Shown here: piece by piece, positions 1 to 7,159 of the stretch
How positions within the stretch are numbered: position 1 is the stretch's first letter
Layout of the letters: each line of letters opens with the position of its first letter
Assembly: GCA_001513395.1 (NCBI GenBank)
Contig: LFTP01000335.1
Location: 1-11,824, forward strand
Direction of reading: 5' to 3'
DNA from: Clostridia bacterium DTU080
Lineage (GTDB): Bacteria; Bacillota; Limnochordia; DTU080
Length of the DNA stretch: 11,824 nt
Made by a program: the position numbers and the translations under genes
Notes under the pieces: model-generated
What the model was told of the DNA's origin: nothing
The model's database searches: none
What the model saw: only the letters and a program-made list of their open reading frames with translations

Positions 1-786
1 GTCCAAAAGATGGCTGTAGCGTTCGCCGTCCCACATGAAATAGCGCTGATAATCCCCCGAAGTGGCCACCGCCTGCTCGGATAAGGACAAGACGGCAAAG
101 ACATCGTCAAGACGCCTGGGATGGCGCAAGGCGATACGCCAGGCTGATCCGTCGGGCTTGGTGCCCATCACTCGTATATTACCGCCCAGATCAAACAACG
201 CCGCCGGCACGCCTAAGCGTTCGGCTAGGGCGACAAGGCAATCCAAGGCATATCCCTTGGCGACGGCGCCCAGATCAAGCTGCATGCCCTGCGGCAATCT
301 GACCCTCCGCCTCGAAGGGTCAAGTTCTATTCTCCCGTAGTCCACTCGTGGCCGCAGCCGAGAGATCTCCTCATCACTCGGAGGAGGATACTCAGGAATC
401 TGACCGTCCTGCTCGCCAAAACCCCACAGATCCACAAGTGGAGCCACACTTGGATCCAGCGCTCCCCCGCTGCGCTCAGCCACATCGAGCGCCACTTCCA
501 AGACTCTGAACAGATCTTCCGACACCTCGAGCCAGCCTGCTCCCGCCCGAGCGTTCAACCGGCTGATCTCGGATTCGGACAAAAAGCGATCAAACACCGA
601 TTCAAGCCTGGCCAACTCGGCCAGGCATGAATCGACAACTTCGCCTCCCTTTTGGTCATAGATGACGAAGCGCACATAGGTGCCCATGGCAAAGCCATGA
701 CGTTCTACCGGAGCCACGGTGCGGCGTCCCGTCCGCAGCCCCGGGAGGATCCAAACTACAAGCAACAACAACGGCAAAGCCGTCAT
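1..786 (-). CDS. apbE: FAD:protein FMN transferase ApbE (C terminus beyond left edge)
   Basis: Reading the minus strand gives an open frame of 262 codons that leaves the window at base 1. ApbE uses FAD to attach FMN to threonine through a phosphoester bond; its known targets include RnfG and RnfD, so its place as last gene of this rnf operon fits. Visible motifs are a hydrophobic N-terminal anchor or signal (residues 1-17), AMGTYV (33-38), GALDPSVAPLVDLWGF (108-123), DLGAVAKGYA (171-180), FDLGGNIRVMG (198-208), AVATSGDYQRYF (239-250) and YSHLLD (257-262). The family is usually 300-350 residues, so the missing part should hold the last metal-binding motif. I chose the ATG at 786, which keeps the hydrophobic segment at the N terminus. 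A TTG at 819 would overlap the rnfB stop (TTGA) and add 11 residues; neither start has a strong Shine-Dalgarno. No frameshift is seen. Confidence 0.95.
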   Translation of the reverse strand, partial: MTALPLLLLVVWILPGLRTGRRTVAPVERHGFAMGTYVRFVIYDQKGGEVVDSCLAELARLESVFDRFLSESEISRLNARAGAGWLEVSEDLFRVLEVALDVAERSGGALDPSVAPLVDLWGFGEQDGQIPEYPPPSDEEISRLRPRVDYGRIELDPSRRRVRLPQGMQLDLGAVAKGYALDCLVALAERLGVPAALFDLGGNIRVMGTKPDGSAWRIALRHPRRLDDVFAVLSLSEQAVATSGDYQRYFMWDGERYSHLLD

Positions 787-815
787 TATGAGCCGCCAAT
801 GCCGACCGAGACGAC

Positions 816-1649
816 TCAAGCCGTACCTGCGACGACGAAGGTGGTTCCCGCCGGCAGGATGCACTTCGTCGGGCACTTCGCAGCACACTCCCCACAGCCC
901 GTGCACTTTTCAGGATCAATAACCGCCAGGCCGTCTATGACATGCACGGCCTCATGTTTACAGACACGTTCGCAGGCGCGACAGCCGATGCATCCTTCCC
1001 GACAGACCGTGCGCACCGTCCTTCCCTCCAGCGGAGAGTTGCACTGCACAAAGCTGTGGTTGCCGTCCTCAACCATGCGAATGACTCCTCGAGGACACAC
1101 CTCCGCACATTCACCGCAGCCCACACACGCCTCGGTGTCGACGATGGGCACTCCGCGTTCGTCCTGGGTCAAAGCGTCGAATTGACATGCCTCTACACAA
1201 GTTCCGAAACCTAAGCATCCGTAGACACACATGCGGTGACCTCCCACCACCATGTGTGCTGCCCTACAGTCCTGCAGGCCTTCATAGTCCGCCCGCGGAT
1301 CGTAACTGAGATTTCCGCGACAGGCCACGTGGGCCACTTTCCGCTTCGTCGGCTTCGCTGTGGTCTCCAGCACATCGGCCACACGCGCTGCAACCTCAGG
1401 CCCCCCTGGCGTGCAAGCATGAGGCGATGCTTTTCCCTCGACCAGGGCCTGGGCCAGTCCCGAACAACCCGAAAATCCGCAAGCACCGCAGTTGTACCCG
1501 GGCAGGATGTTCACCAAAAGCTCTATGCGTTCATCCGAATCCACCTGAAACTTCTTGGCCGCATAATACAGACCACCGGCAAAGGCTACTCCCAAAGCTC
1601 CCATGGATACAGCAGCCATCGCTATGGTAGCTCCTGCCAATACATTCAC
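816..1649 (-). CDS. rnfB: Rnf complex iron-sulfur subunit RnfB
   Basis: RnfB takes electrons from reduced ferredoxin on the cytoplasmic face and passes them into the membrane part of the Rnf complex. The 277 residues show an N-terminal membrane helix (about 4-30) and a 4Fe-4S domain with C54, C57, C62 and C79. Four further cysteine groups follow: C141/145/151/155, the ferredoxin motifs C175/178/181/185 and C220/223/226/230, and C249/252/255/259. Extra cysteines lie at 110, 128, 203, 216 and 263. This cluster-rich layout resembles RnfB of clostridia and acetogens. The gene lies 28 bp after rnfA. The GTG start at 1649 has only a distant GGAG; a TTG three codons later (1640) sits 6 nt after GAGGTG and could be the true start. 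The protein ends soon after the last cluster, without a long C-terminal tail. Confidence 0.96.
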   Translation of the reverse strand: MNVLAGATIAMAAVSMGALGVAFAGGLYYAAKKFQVDSDERIELLVNILPGYNCGACGFSGCSGLAQALVEGKASPHACTPGGPEVAARVADVLETTAKPTKRKVAHVACRGNLSYDPRADYEGLQDCRAAHMVVGGHRMCVYGCLGFGTCVEACQFDALTQDERGVPIVDTEACVGCGECAEVCPRGVIRMVEDGNHSFVQCNSPLEGRTVRTVCREGCIGCRACERVCKHEAVHVIDGLAVIDPEKCTGCGECAAKCPTKCILPAGTTFVVAGTA

Positions 1650-1677
1650 CTCTTTTAAATCTCCGCGATTTGCGCGC

Positions 1678-2259
1678 TTACATAGCCACGAGACCGCTGA
1701 AGCCCATAAAGGTCATCGACATAATCCCGGCGATCAACAATGCCAAAGCGGGTCCTTGAACGCTGACCGGCACATCCGCGAACCTCAACTCCTGACGAAT
1801 TCCCGCCATCATGCACATGGCCAAAGAAAAGCCCGCCCCGCCGCCCAGGGCAAAGAGCAAGGATTCAGCCAGCGTGTATTCCTGGGCGATAATCAACAAG
1901 GCCAATCCCATTATCGCGCAATTGGTTGTGATCAAGGCCAAATAGATGCCAAAAGCATCGTACAACGCCCTGCTTGTCTTGCGGAGGAAAAGCTCCAGCA
2001 ACTGTACCAGGACGGCGATAATCAGAATGTAGACGGCGTATTGCAAAAAGACCAAGTCTAAGGGCACCAGGATCAGATGGTGCACCAACCAAACCAAGAT
2101 GGATGTGAGCGAGAGCACGAAGGTCACGGCCGCACCCATTCCGGCAGCTGATTTGAGTTCCTTAGTGACACCCAAAAAAGGGCAGATTCCTAAGAAGCGA
2201 GTCAAGATGAAGTTGTTGACCAGCGCTGAACCGACGAACAGCAGCACCAATTCCGTCAC
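1678..2259 (-). CDS. rnfA: Rnf complex integral membrane subunit RnfA
   Basis: RnfA is a small polytopic subunit that pairs with RnfE in inverted orientation. The 193 residues are almost all hydrophobic, consistent with six membrane helices. Family hallmarks are NNFILTRFLGICPFLG (residues 15-30, with C26) and ITTNCAIMG (110-118, with C114). In studied Rnf and Nqr complexes the matching cysteines of the A/E (or D/E) pair hold a membrane-embedded iron-sulfur cluster. Length matches the family norm of about 190-195. It starts with GTG, preceded by GGGGAG at about 9 nt, and lies 48 bp after rnfE. Confidence 0.96.
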   Translation of the reverse strand: MTELVLLFVGSALVNNFILTRFLGICPFLGVTKELKSAAGMGAAVTFVLSLTSILVWLVHHLILVPLDLVFLQYAVYILIIAVLVQLLELFLRKTSRALYDAFGIYLALITTNCAIMGLALLIIAQEYTLAESLLFALGGGAGFSLAMCMMAGIRQELRFADVPVSVQGPALALLIAGIMSMTFMGFSGLVAM

Positions 2260-2307
2260 AAAAATCCGCTCCCCGGTTATTCATTTTACGAAAATTCTCG
2301 TCACTCC

Positions 2308-2961
2308 TCAAGCCACCTCTGGAACGGCCGTGTCCGGTTGGGCTCGTTTCACCGCTGCACTGCGACTGCGACTTCGATTGCGGATAACGTTGATCACCGA
2401 CACAATGGTTCCCATGGCCAAGAAAGCTCCCGGAGGAGTAAGCATGATCTTCCAGGCCACAAAACCAGCGGGCATCACCCTGAGGCCCAATATGGTACCA
2501 GAACCCAATATCTCACGCACGGCGCTGATCAACAACAACGCCCACGTGTATCCCAGAGCGTAGCCAAAGGCATCAGCGATGGAACGTGTCACACCGTGTT
2601 TTGAGGCGAAGGCTTCGGCCCGCCCCAAAATGATACAGTTGACCACGATCAAGGGAATGAAAAGACCCAAAGTCCGATGTATCGCGGGTACCGTGCCGGC
2701 TAAGACCAGATCAACTACCGTGACCAAAGTGGCGATGATCACCGTATAGACCGGGATGCGAACCTCCGCAGGCACCCAGCGTCGAATAAGCGATACAACT
2801 ATGTTCGATCCCAATAAAACGGCCAGCACGGCCATACCCATGCTAAAGCCGTAGACCACTGCGCTCGTGACCGCCAATGCCGGACAAAGCCCCATGGCGG
2901 CGAAAAACGGAGGTGTTTGATCAATAAAACCTTCGCGAAAATCGCGCCAAAGCTGACGCAT
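2308..2961 (-). CDS. rnfE: Rnf complex integral membrane subunit RnfE
   Basis: RnfE is the partner of RnfA in the membrane core of the Rnf complex. The 217-residue protein has about six membrane helices and the conserved motifs AAMGLCPALAVTSA (21-34, with C26) and IVVNCIILGRAEAFAS (105-120, with C109), which supply half of the presumed shared iron-sulfur site. The ATG at 2961 has a strong GGGAGG 8 nt upstream and lies 25 bp after the rnfDG stop. The C-terminal tail after about residue 193 is polar, with an alternating Arg/Ser run followed by a short Ala/Val/Pro-rich end. This tail looks lineage-specific and is encoded by a locally repetitive stretch near 2355-2385. Confidence 0.96.
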   Translation of the reverse strand: MRQLWRDFREGFIDQTPPFFAAMGLCPALAVTSAVVYGFSMGMAVLAVLLGSNIVVSLIRRWVPAEVRIPVYTVIIATLVTVVDLVLAGTVPAIHRTLGLFIPLIVVNCIILGRAEAFASKHGVTRSIADAFGYALGYTWALLLISAVREILGSGTILGLRVMPAGFVAWKIMLTPPGAFLAMGTIVSVINVIRNRSRSRSAAVKRAQPDTAVPEVA

Positions 2962-2986
2962 CGACTCAACCTCCCGTCACAAGGGT

Positions 2987-4546
2987 TTATCGGCCATTCG
3001 ACGGTGTTGCCTCAGAGACTCCGTCAGCCGGATTTATGTCCAAGGCCTCCACTACAGCCCGGGCGCTGTCGCGCACTCCGTCGGCGACCGCCGTTGCCGA
3101 GACGGTGGCTCCGGAGATACCGTCCACGTCTTTGCCCAAGACAAACTCGTCACTGATCGGTTTGCGCTCATACTGCCGCAGATAATCCGGTTCCGTGATC
3201 TTGCTGCCCAGTCCGGCGGTCTCCGTGTGCGCCAAGACCTGCACGGCGACTACATGCTTACCGTCGCCGTCGAGCCCTACGGCCAGCGTAATGTCGCCCT
3301 GAAAACCGGCAGGCGTGGTCACATAAGCGATTCCCATTCTCTCGCCTTCCTTGTCTTTCACCAGGAAGACGGGGTTGTTCACACGGTTGGGCAGACGCTC
3401 TTCCAGATCAACGGGTTCAGATGAAGCGGCATCCGGAAACATGACTCTGAAACCTTCGCCCATTTCCTGCTGACGTCGTTTTTCAATGCGAGGACTCATG
3501 GCTCCGTAAAAGATGGCAAGAATGATCCCTGAGACAGCTGATACGACTCCCATGGTTACGAGGATGCGAGTTAGACTGGCTCTTTCTTTCACTTGTCGAA
3601 CACTCTCCATTTGCGGTTTGGGACGAGTCATCAGATTGATCAGTGGAGTCAGGGCATTCATAAACAGAATAGCAAATGAAACGCCCTCCGGATAGCCCCC
3701 CCAGAGCCGAATGATCATGGTCAAAAGGCCGACACCGATACCGAAATAGAGGCGTCCAAGACGAGAATAAGGAGAAGTCACCCAGTCCGTAGCCATAAAA
3801 AAGGCTCCCAACATGAGTCCCCCGCTCCACAGCTGAAACAAAGGATCAGCGCCGAAGACCGCGGAGACCACAGCCACGGTACCCAGTATCGAAGCAGGTA
3901 TCCGCCAGTCGATGATGCGCCTCGCCAACAGATAGACCCCGCCGATGAGCAAGGCCAGAACCGATGTCTCACCGAGACATCCGGCATGGATGCCAAGGAA
4001 ATAACGCCAGCCGGCTTGCCCCAATGAAGAGGACACGGCCAAAGGCGTCGCCGTCGCTGTACCGTCAAAAGGTGCAATCCAACGGGTCATAATCTCGGGA
4101 AAACTGATGACCAAAAACACACGAGCCACCAACGCCGGGTTAAAGGGATTGGCTCCCAGACCTCCGAAGACCTGTTTACCCAAAGCAACGGCAACGAGGC
4201 CTCCCAATAGACAGACCCAGATCGGAGTGGCGGGCGGCATGGTGAGAGCCAGCAAAAGCCCCGTCACGGCCGCGCTGAGATCCTTGATCTGCGAAGGGGG
4301 CCTACCGCGAAAGCGAAGACATAAGGCCTCTCCCGCCACCGCTCCGACGAGACAGGCGATGATCACCTGAGCGGCACCCCATCGAAAAAGGATCACAGAA
4401 GCAATCGTCGCCGGCACCAAAGAGATGAGCACCGATCCCATAACCGCGGAGACGCTCTGTCCGGAATGAATGTGCGGAGCCGGACGCAACAAATAGCGCT
4501 TTTTCTCGCCCTCGGTATTGCTCAATGAACCAGTTGACGCTGCCAC
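2987..4546 (-). CDS. rnfD: Fused Rnf complex subunits RnfD-RnfG (two covalent FMN sites)
   Basis: One uninterrupted 519-codon frame encodes two subunits that are usually separate. Residues 1 to about 311 are RnfD: RYLLRPAPHIH near the start, about 8-10 membrane helices, GGLGANPFNPALVARVF (128-144), and DGTATATPLA (161-170), where T167 is the expected FMN-bearing threonine. Residues from about 313 are RnfG: a charged linker, one membrane helix (about 328-348), then an FMN_bind domain with HTETAGLGSKI (440-450) and DGISGATVSATAV (475-487), where T481 is the expected FMN site. RnfD normally ends just after the NxLxPLIDxxTRP-type sequence, seen here at 298-309, so both halves appear complete. Separate RnfD and RnfG are roughly 320 and 200 residues, and their sum fits. 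The start is GTG, 2 bp after the rnfC stop, with GGAGGGG about 10 nt upstream. No independent rnfG exists between this gene and rnfE, the place where it normally lies. Confidence 0.95.
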   Translation of the reverse strand: MAASTGSLSNTEGEKKRYLLRPAPHIHSGQSVSAVMGSVLISLVPATIASVILFRWGAAQVIIACLVGAVAGEALCLRFRGRPPSQIKDLSAAVTGLLLALTMPPATPIWVCLLGGLVAVALGKQVFGGLGANPFNPALVARVFLVISFPEIMTRWIAPFDGTATATPLAVSSSLGQAGWRYFLGIHAGCLGETSVLALLIGGVYLLARRIIDWRIPASILGTVAVVSAVFGADPLFQLWSGGLMLGAFFMATDWVTSPYSRLGRLYFGIGVGLLTMIIRLWGGYPEGVSFAILFMNALTPLINLMTRPKPQMESVRQVKERASLTRILVTMGVVSAVSGIILAIFYGAMSPRIEKRRQQEMGEGFRVMFPDAASSEPVDLEERLPNRVNNPVFLVKDKEGERMGIAYVTTPAGFQGDITLAVGLDGDGKHVVAVQVLAHTETAGLGSKITEPDYLRQYERKPISDEFVLGKDVDGISGATVSATAVADGVRDSARAVVEALDINPADGVSEATPSNGR

Positions 4547-4548
4547 GA

Positions 4549-5889
4549 CTATGCCACCCCTCCTGAGGTCTGTGATCTGGTACGAGCTGCCGCCTGCTCG
4601 CGCAGTATTTCACCCTTGGCCAGCTTGATCAAAGGCAAGAGCGGACGCCTGCCCGGACAACGATAGGAACAGGAGCCGCACTCATAGCACAGCATGGCTC
4701 CGGCCGCCTCGGCTTCGTGCCATTCTCCGGCCTCCGCCAGCCGCGCCAGATGATATGGCTCCAGGCCCACTGGGCACACATCCAGGCACCAACCGCAACG
4801 CAGGCAGACTCCTGTGGTGAACTCGAGCACATCATCTTCAGCGATGGCCAGCAATCCGTTGGTTCCTTTGATCACGGGCACATCTTCGGAAGACACACTC
4901 TGGCCCATCATAGGGCCGCCGAAGATCAGTTGCCGAATATCGTCGCGTCGGCCCACATGGTCAAGCAGATGCCCCGCCGGCGTTCCGATAGCCACCCAGA
5001 AATTGGCCGCCCGTTGGACTCCGCTTCCGGCCACGGTCACGGCTCTTTTGATCAACGGCTCGCCGTCGCGTAAAGCTCGGGCCACAGCCAACACCGTCGC
5101 CACGTTGTGGACCATACAGCCCACTTCAGCCGGCAATCCCCTGGCTCGCAGCCGTCTGCCTGTGACACGCCGGATCAAGACGTCTTCGGCCCCCTGCGGA
5201 TAGACGGCGGGGACCGTAACCACTTCCACATCCGACATGCCCGTCGTGGCCTGCTTAAGCTTGGCTATGGCATCCGGTTTGTTGGCTTCGACGGCGATCA
5301 AGACTCGCTTGGCCCCAAGAGCATAGCGCAGAGCTTGCCAACCGTAGATCAGATCTTCAGTGCATTCAAGCATCACTCTGTGATCGCACGTCAGATACGG
5401 CTCACACTCGGAGCCGTTGATGATCAGCGTATCCACCGGTCCTTCGGGGGCCAGCTTTACCGAAGTCGGAAACATGGCTCCCCCTAAGCCCACGACTCCG
5501 GCTTCATGCACGCGCCGACGAATGACCTCGGGCTTTACACTCGTCGGATCCGCTATTCCTTCAGGCCTGTCGGCATCGACGTACTCGCCGTCATTTTCAA
5601 TCACAACTGATTCACAGTAAAAACCGGACGGATGCAGTCTCGAGGCTACCTCAATCACCTTCCCGGATACGGGACTGTGAATCGGAGCCCCTAACCCCAC
5701 CGGTTCGCCGATGCACTGACCGCGCCTGACAAGCTCGCCGCGCTTGACCACAGGTCGCGCCGACGCTCCACGATGCTGCAATAAAGAGACGGTAAGCACG
5801 GCCGGCGGAGTCAATTCCTCCAACGGGGAATGGGCTCCTTCTTTGTGATCCGGAATGGCTATACCGCCTCGTACTTTGTAGAGTCGCAT
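4549..5889 (-). CDS. rnfC: Rnf complex NADH/FMN-binding subunit RnfC
   Basis: RnfC is the peripheral cytoplasmic subunit that exchanges electrons with NAD+/NADH and is related to the Nqo1/NuoF flavoprotein. With the ATG at 5889 it has 446 residues. It opens with MRLYKVRGGIAIPDHKE, typical for the family. A biotinyl/barrel-like region follows (about 40-85, GAPIHSPVSGKV), then the glycine-rich nucleotide/FMN segment GLGGAMFPTSVK (134-145) and NGSECEPYL (158-166). Two 4Fe-4S motifs close it: C362/365/368/372 and C401/404/407/411. It lacks the long Lys/Ala-rich C-terminal extension of many proteobacterial RnfC proteins. A GTG at 5904 would add five residues; I prefer the ATG because the G-rich run just upstream can act as ribosome-binding site and family members begin there. 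It is the first gene of the operon. Confidence 0.95.
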   Translation of the reverse strand: MRLYKVRGGIAIPDHKEGAHSPLEELTPPAVLTVSLLQHRGASARPVVKRGELVRRGQCIGEPVGLGAPIHSPVSGKVIEVASRLHPSGFYCESVVIENDGEYVDADRPEGIADPTSVKPEVIRRRVHEAGVVGLGGAMFPTSVKLAPEGPVDTLIINGSECEPYLTCDHRVMLECTEDLIYGWQALRYALGAKRVLIAVEANKPDAIAKLKQATTGMSDVEVVTVPAVYPQGAEDVLIRRVTGRRLRARGLPAEVGCMVHNVATVLAVARALRDGEPLIKRAVTVAGSGVQRAANFWVAIGTPAGHLLDHVGRRDDIRQLIFGGPMMGQSVSSEDVPVIKGTNGLLAIAEDDVLEFTTGVCLRCGWCLDVCPVGLEPYHLARLAEAGEWHEAEAAGAMLCYECGSCSYRCPGRRPLLPLIKLAKGEILREQAAARTRSQTSGGVA

Positions 5890-5946
5890 TAGAGGCCCCC
5901 CCACTTAAACAAGGTCGCAAATCGATTTTTCTCCAAGCACTTCATC

Positions 5947-5975
5947 ATTGTAACCATACCACAGGACGAAGACAA
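5947..5975 (-). promoter_or_regulatory. Predicted sigma-70-type promoter of the rnf operon
   Basis: On the minus strand TTGTCT (5975-5970, 4 of 6 consensus bases) and TACAAT (5952-5947, 5 of 6) are separated by exactly 17 bp. Transcription would begin near 5940 and leave a leader of about 50 nt before the rnfC ATG at 5889. It is the best match in the 238-bp divergent gap and the only good candidate for this operon. No experimental support is visible in the sequence. Confidence 0.6.
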
Positions 5976-5989
5976 TCATCACTCATCAC
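5976..5989. repeat. Tandem 7-bp repeat abutting the rnf promoter -35 box
   Basis: TCATCAC occurs twice head to tail (5976-5982 and 5983-5989), reading GTGATGA twice on the minus strand. It lies directly upstream of the predicted -35 of the rnf promoter. The upstream copy with its flank reads TTGTGA, half of a Rex-like redox-repressor site, but the opposite half is not present at the right spacing. It may be an activator site or chance. Confidence 0.3.
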
Positions 5990-6070
5990 AACCTTCCAGC
6001 GACCTTTCAGCGAGGCGCAAAATGATGAAGAAAGTGGAAAAATCGCCAGTCGGCAGGTAAACTACGGGTG

Positions 6071-6099
6071 CTGACAAAACGGACGGCCGCCCTTATACT
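6071..6099 (+). promoter_or_regulatory. Predicted sigma-70-type promoter of the ATP-grasp gene
   Basis: CTGACA (6071-6076, 5 of 6 consensus bases) and TATACT (6094-6099, 5 of 6) are separated by 17 bp. Transcription would begin near 6106. The ribosome-binding sequence AAAGGAG (6114-6120) lies 7 nt before the ATG at 6128, so the leader is short, about 22 nt. This is a strong constitutive-looking promoter, divergent from the rnf promoter about 120 bp away. Confidence 0.7.
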
Positions 6100-6127
6100 A
6101 AAGTAACAAGGCAAAAGGAGAAATTCA

Positions 6128-7159
6128 ATGAAAGTCATCGTCACCTACAACGTCCCCAGCTCTGCCGTCCCCGAGGACTATGCTTGTCACGAAGGCGTTT
6201 TGGATCAAGTCCGAGACGTCACAAAGGCCTTGGAAACATTGGGACATTCGTACGAAGTACTGGGCGTGGGCAATGACATCCGACGTGAACTCACCTATCT
6301 GGCTGACTGTGATGCCGACGTGATCTTCAACCTCTGTGAGAGCATCAACGGACAAAGCGGTCTTCAGCCCTGCTTCGCCGGATACCTAGAGCTTTTGGGA
6401 ATCCCCTTCACGGGTTCGGACTCCGCCGGCATCACGATCGCCATTGACAAACGTCAAACTAAAGCCATTCTGCAAAGCCGCGGTATAAACACCCCGCAAG
6501 CCTGGCTGGCCGCCAGTCTGCTACCGCTGCTGGATCCAGCGCAGGAGCAAGCTTTGTCGGGCAGAGTTCGTTTGCCCGTCATCGTCAAACCCGCCCGCGA
6601 GGACGGAAGCATCGGCATCACTCAGCAGTCGGTGGCCACGACCTGGAATGAGCTGCGTTCCGCCGTACAAGAGGCCGCGCAACGCTTCGGAGCCGAAAAC
6701 GTCCTTGTAGAGCGCTACATCGAAGGCCGGGAATTCTACGTCGGCTTTTTGGGCAATACTCGACTGCAAAGCCTGCCCGTATCGGAGATCACTTTCGAAA
6801 ACCTGCCCTCCGAACTTAAACCGATCATGTCCTATGACGCAAAATGGGACCCTGACTCCCCGGAGCGACGCAGTTTTCGACGTCTGTGCCCGGCGCCGCT
6901 GACGCCCGAGGAGCAGGTCCGAGTTGTCGAGATCTGTGAAGCGGCATACAAAACCGTCGGCCTCAGCGGCTACGGACGGATTGACGTGCGCCTGGAGACG
7001 ACCACAGGCGAGTTCTTCGTCCTCGACGTCAATGCCAACCCGGATATCACCGACGGACAGGGATTTCCCGTCACGGCAGCCATAGCGGGTCTGTCATATC
7101 CGGAGCTGATAGAAACCATCATCAAGCACGCTCTGGAACACGACCGCAATCGGTCCTAA
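6128..7159 (+). CDS. ATP-grasp ligase of the D-Ala-D-Ala-ligase-like group, substrate unknown
   Basis: The 343 residues form an ATP-grasp ligase. FNLCESING (67-75) and LELLGIPFTGSDS (88-99, with the DK pair at 107-108) mark the pre-ATP-grasp part. VIVKPAREDGSIGI (151-164), VERYIEGREFYVGF (194-207), RIDVRLE (284-290) and VLDVNANPDI (298-307) form the nucleotide and Mg2+ site. Members join an acyl-phosphate to an amine, as Ddl does with two D-alanines in wall precursor synthesis. True Ddl has an N-terminal GGxSxE motif and an ExNTxPGMT end of the active site. Neither is present here: the first strand reads KVIVTYNVPSS, and Asp replaces the usual Glu metal ligand, followed by NPDI. I therefore call it Ddl-like, with a different or unknown acceptor. 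It stands alone with its own promoter and a good Shine-Dalgarno. Automated annotation would probably say D-alanine--D-alanine ligase. Confidence 0.85.
   Translation: MKVIVTYNVPSSAVPEDYACHEGVLDQVRDVTKALETLGHSYEVLGVGNDIRRELTYLADCDADVIFNLCESINGQSGLQPCFAGYLELLGIPFTGSDSAGITIAIDKRQTKAILQSRGINTPQAWLAASLLPLLDPAQEQALSGRVRLPVIVKPAREDGSIGITQQSVATTWNELRSAVQEAAQRFGAENVLVERYIEGREFYVGFLGNTRLQSLPVSEITFENLPSELKPIMSYDAKWDPDSPERRSFRRLCPAPLTPEEQVRVVEICEAAYKTVGLSGYGRIDVRLETTTGEFFVLDVNANPDITDGQGFPVTAAIAGLSYPELIETIIKHALEHDRNRS

Noticed and set aside
652..1185. 177-codon plus-strand open frame
   Set aside because: It lies antisense to rnfB and apbE and has a composition that simply mirrors those genes.
3600..3640. 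Sequencing error as the cause of the rnfD-rnfG fusion
   Set aside because: The frame is continuous with sensible residues on both sides and a charged linker consistent with protein topology. An error creating a seamless join is possible but less likely; it remains worth checking in reads.
5970..5991. Rex redox-repressor operator upstream of rnfC
   Set aside because: Only one half-site (TTGTGA on the minus strand) is present; the opposite half is missing at the required spacing.
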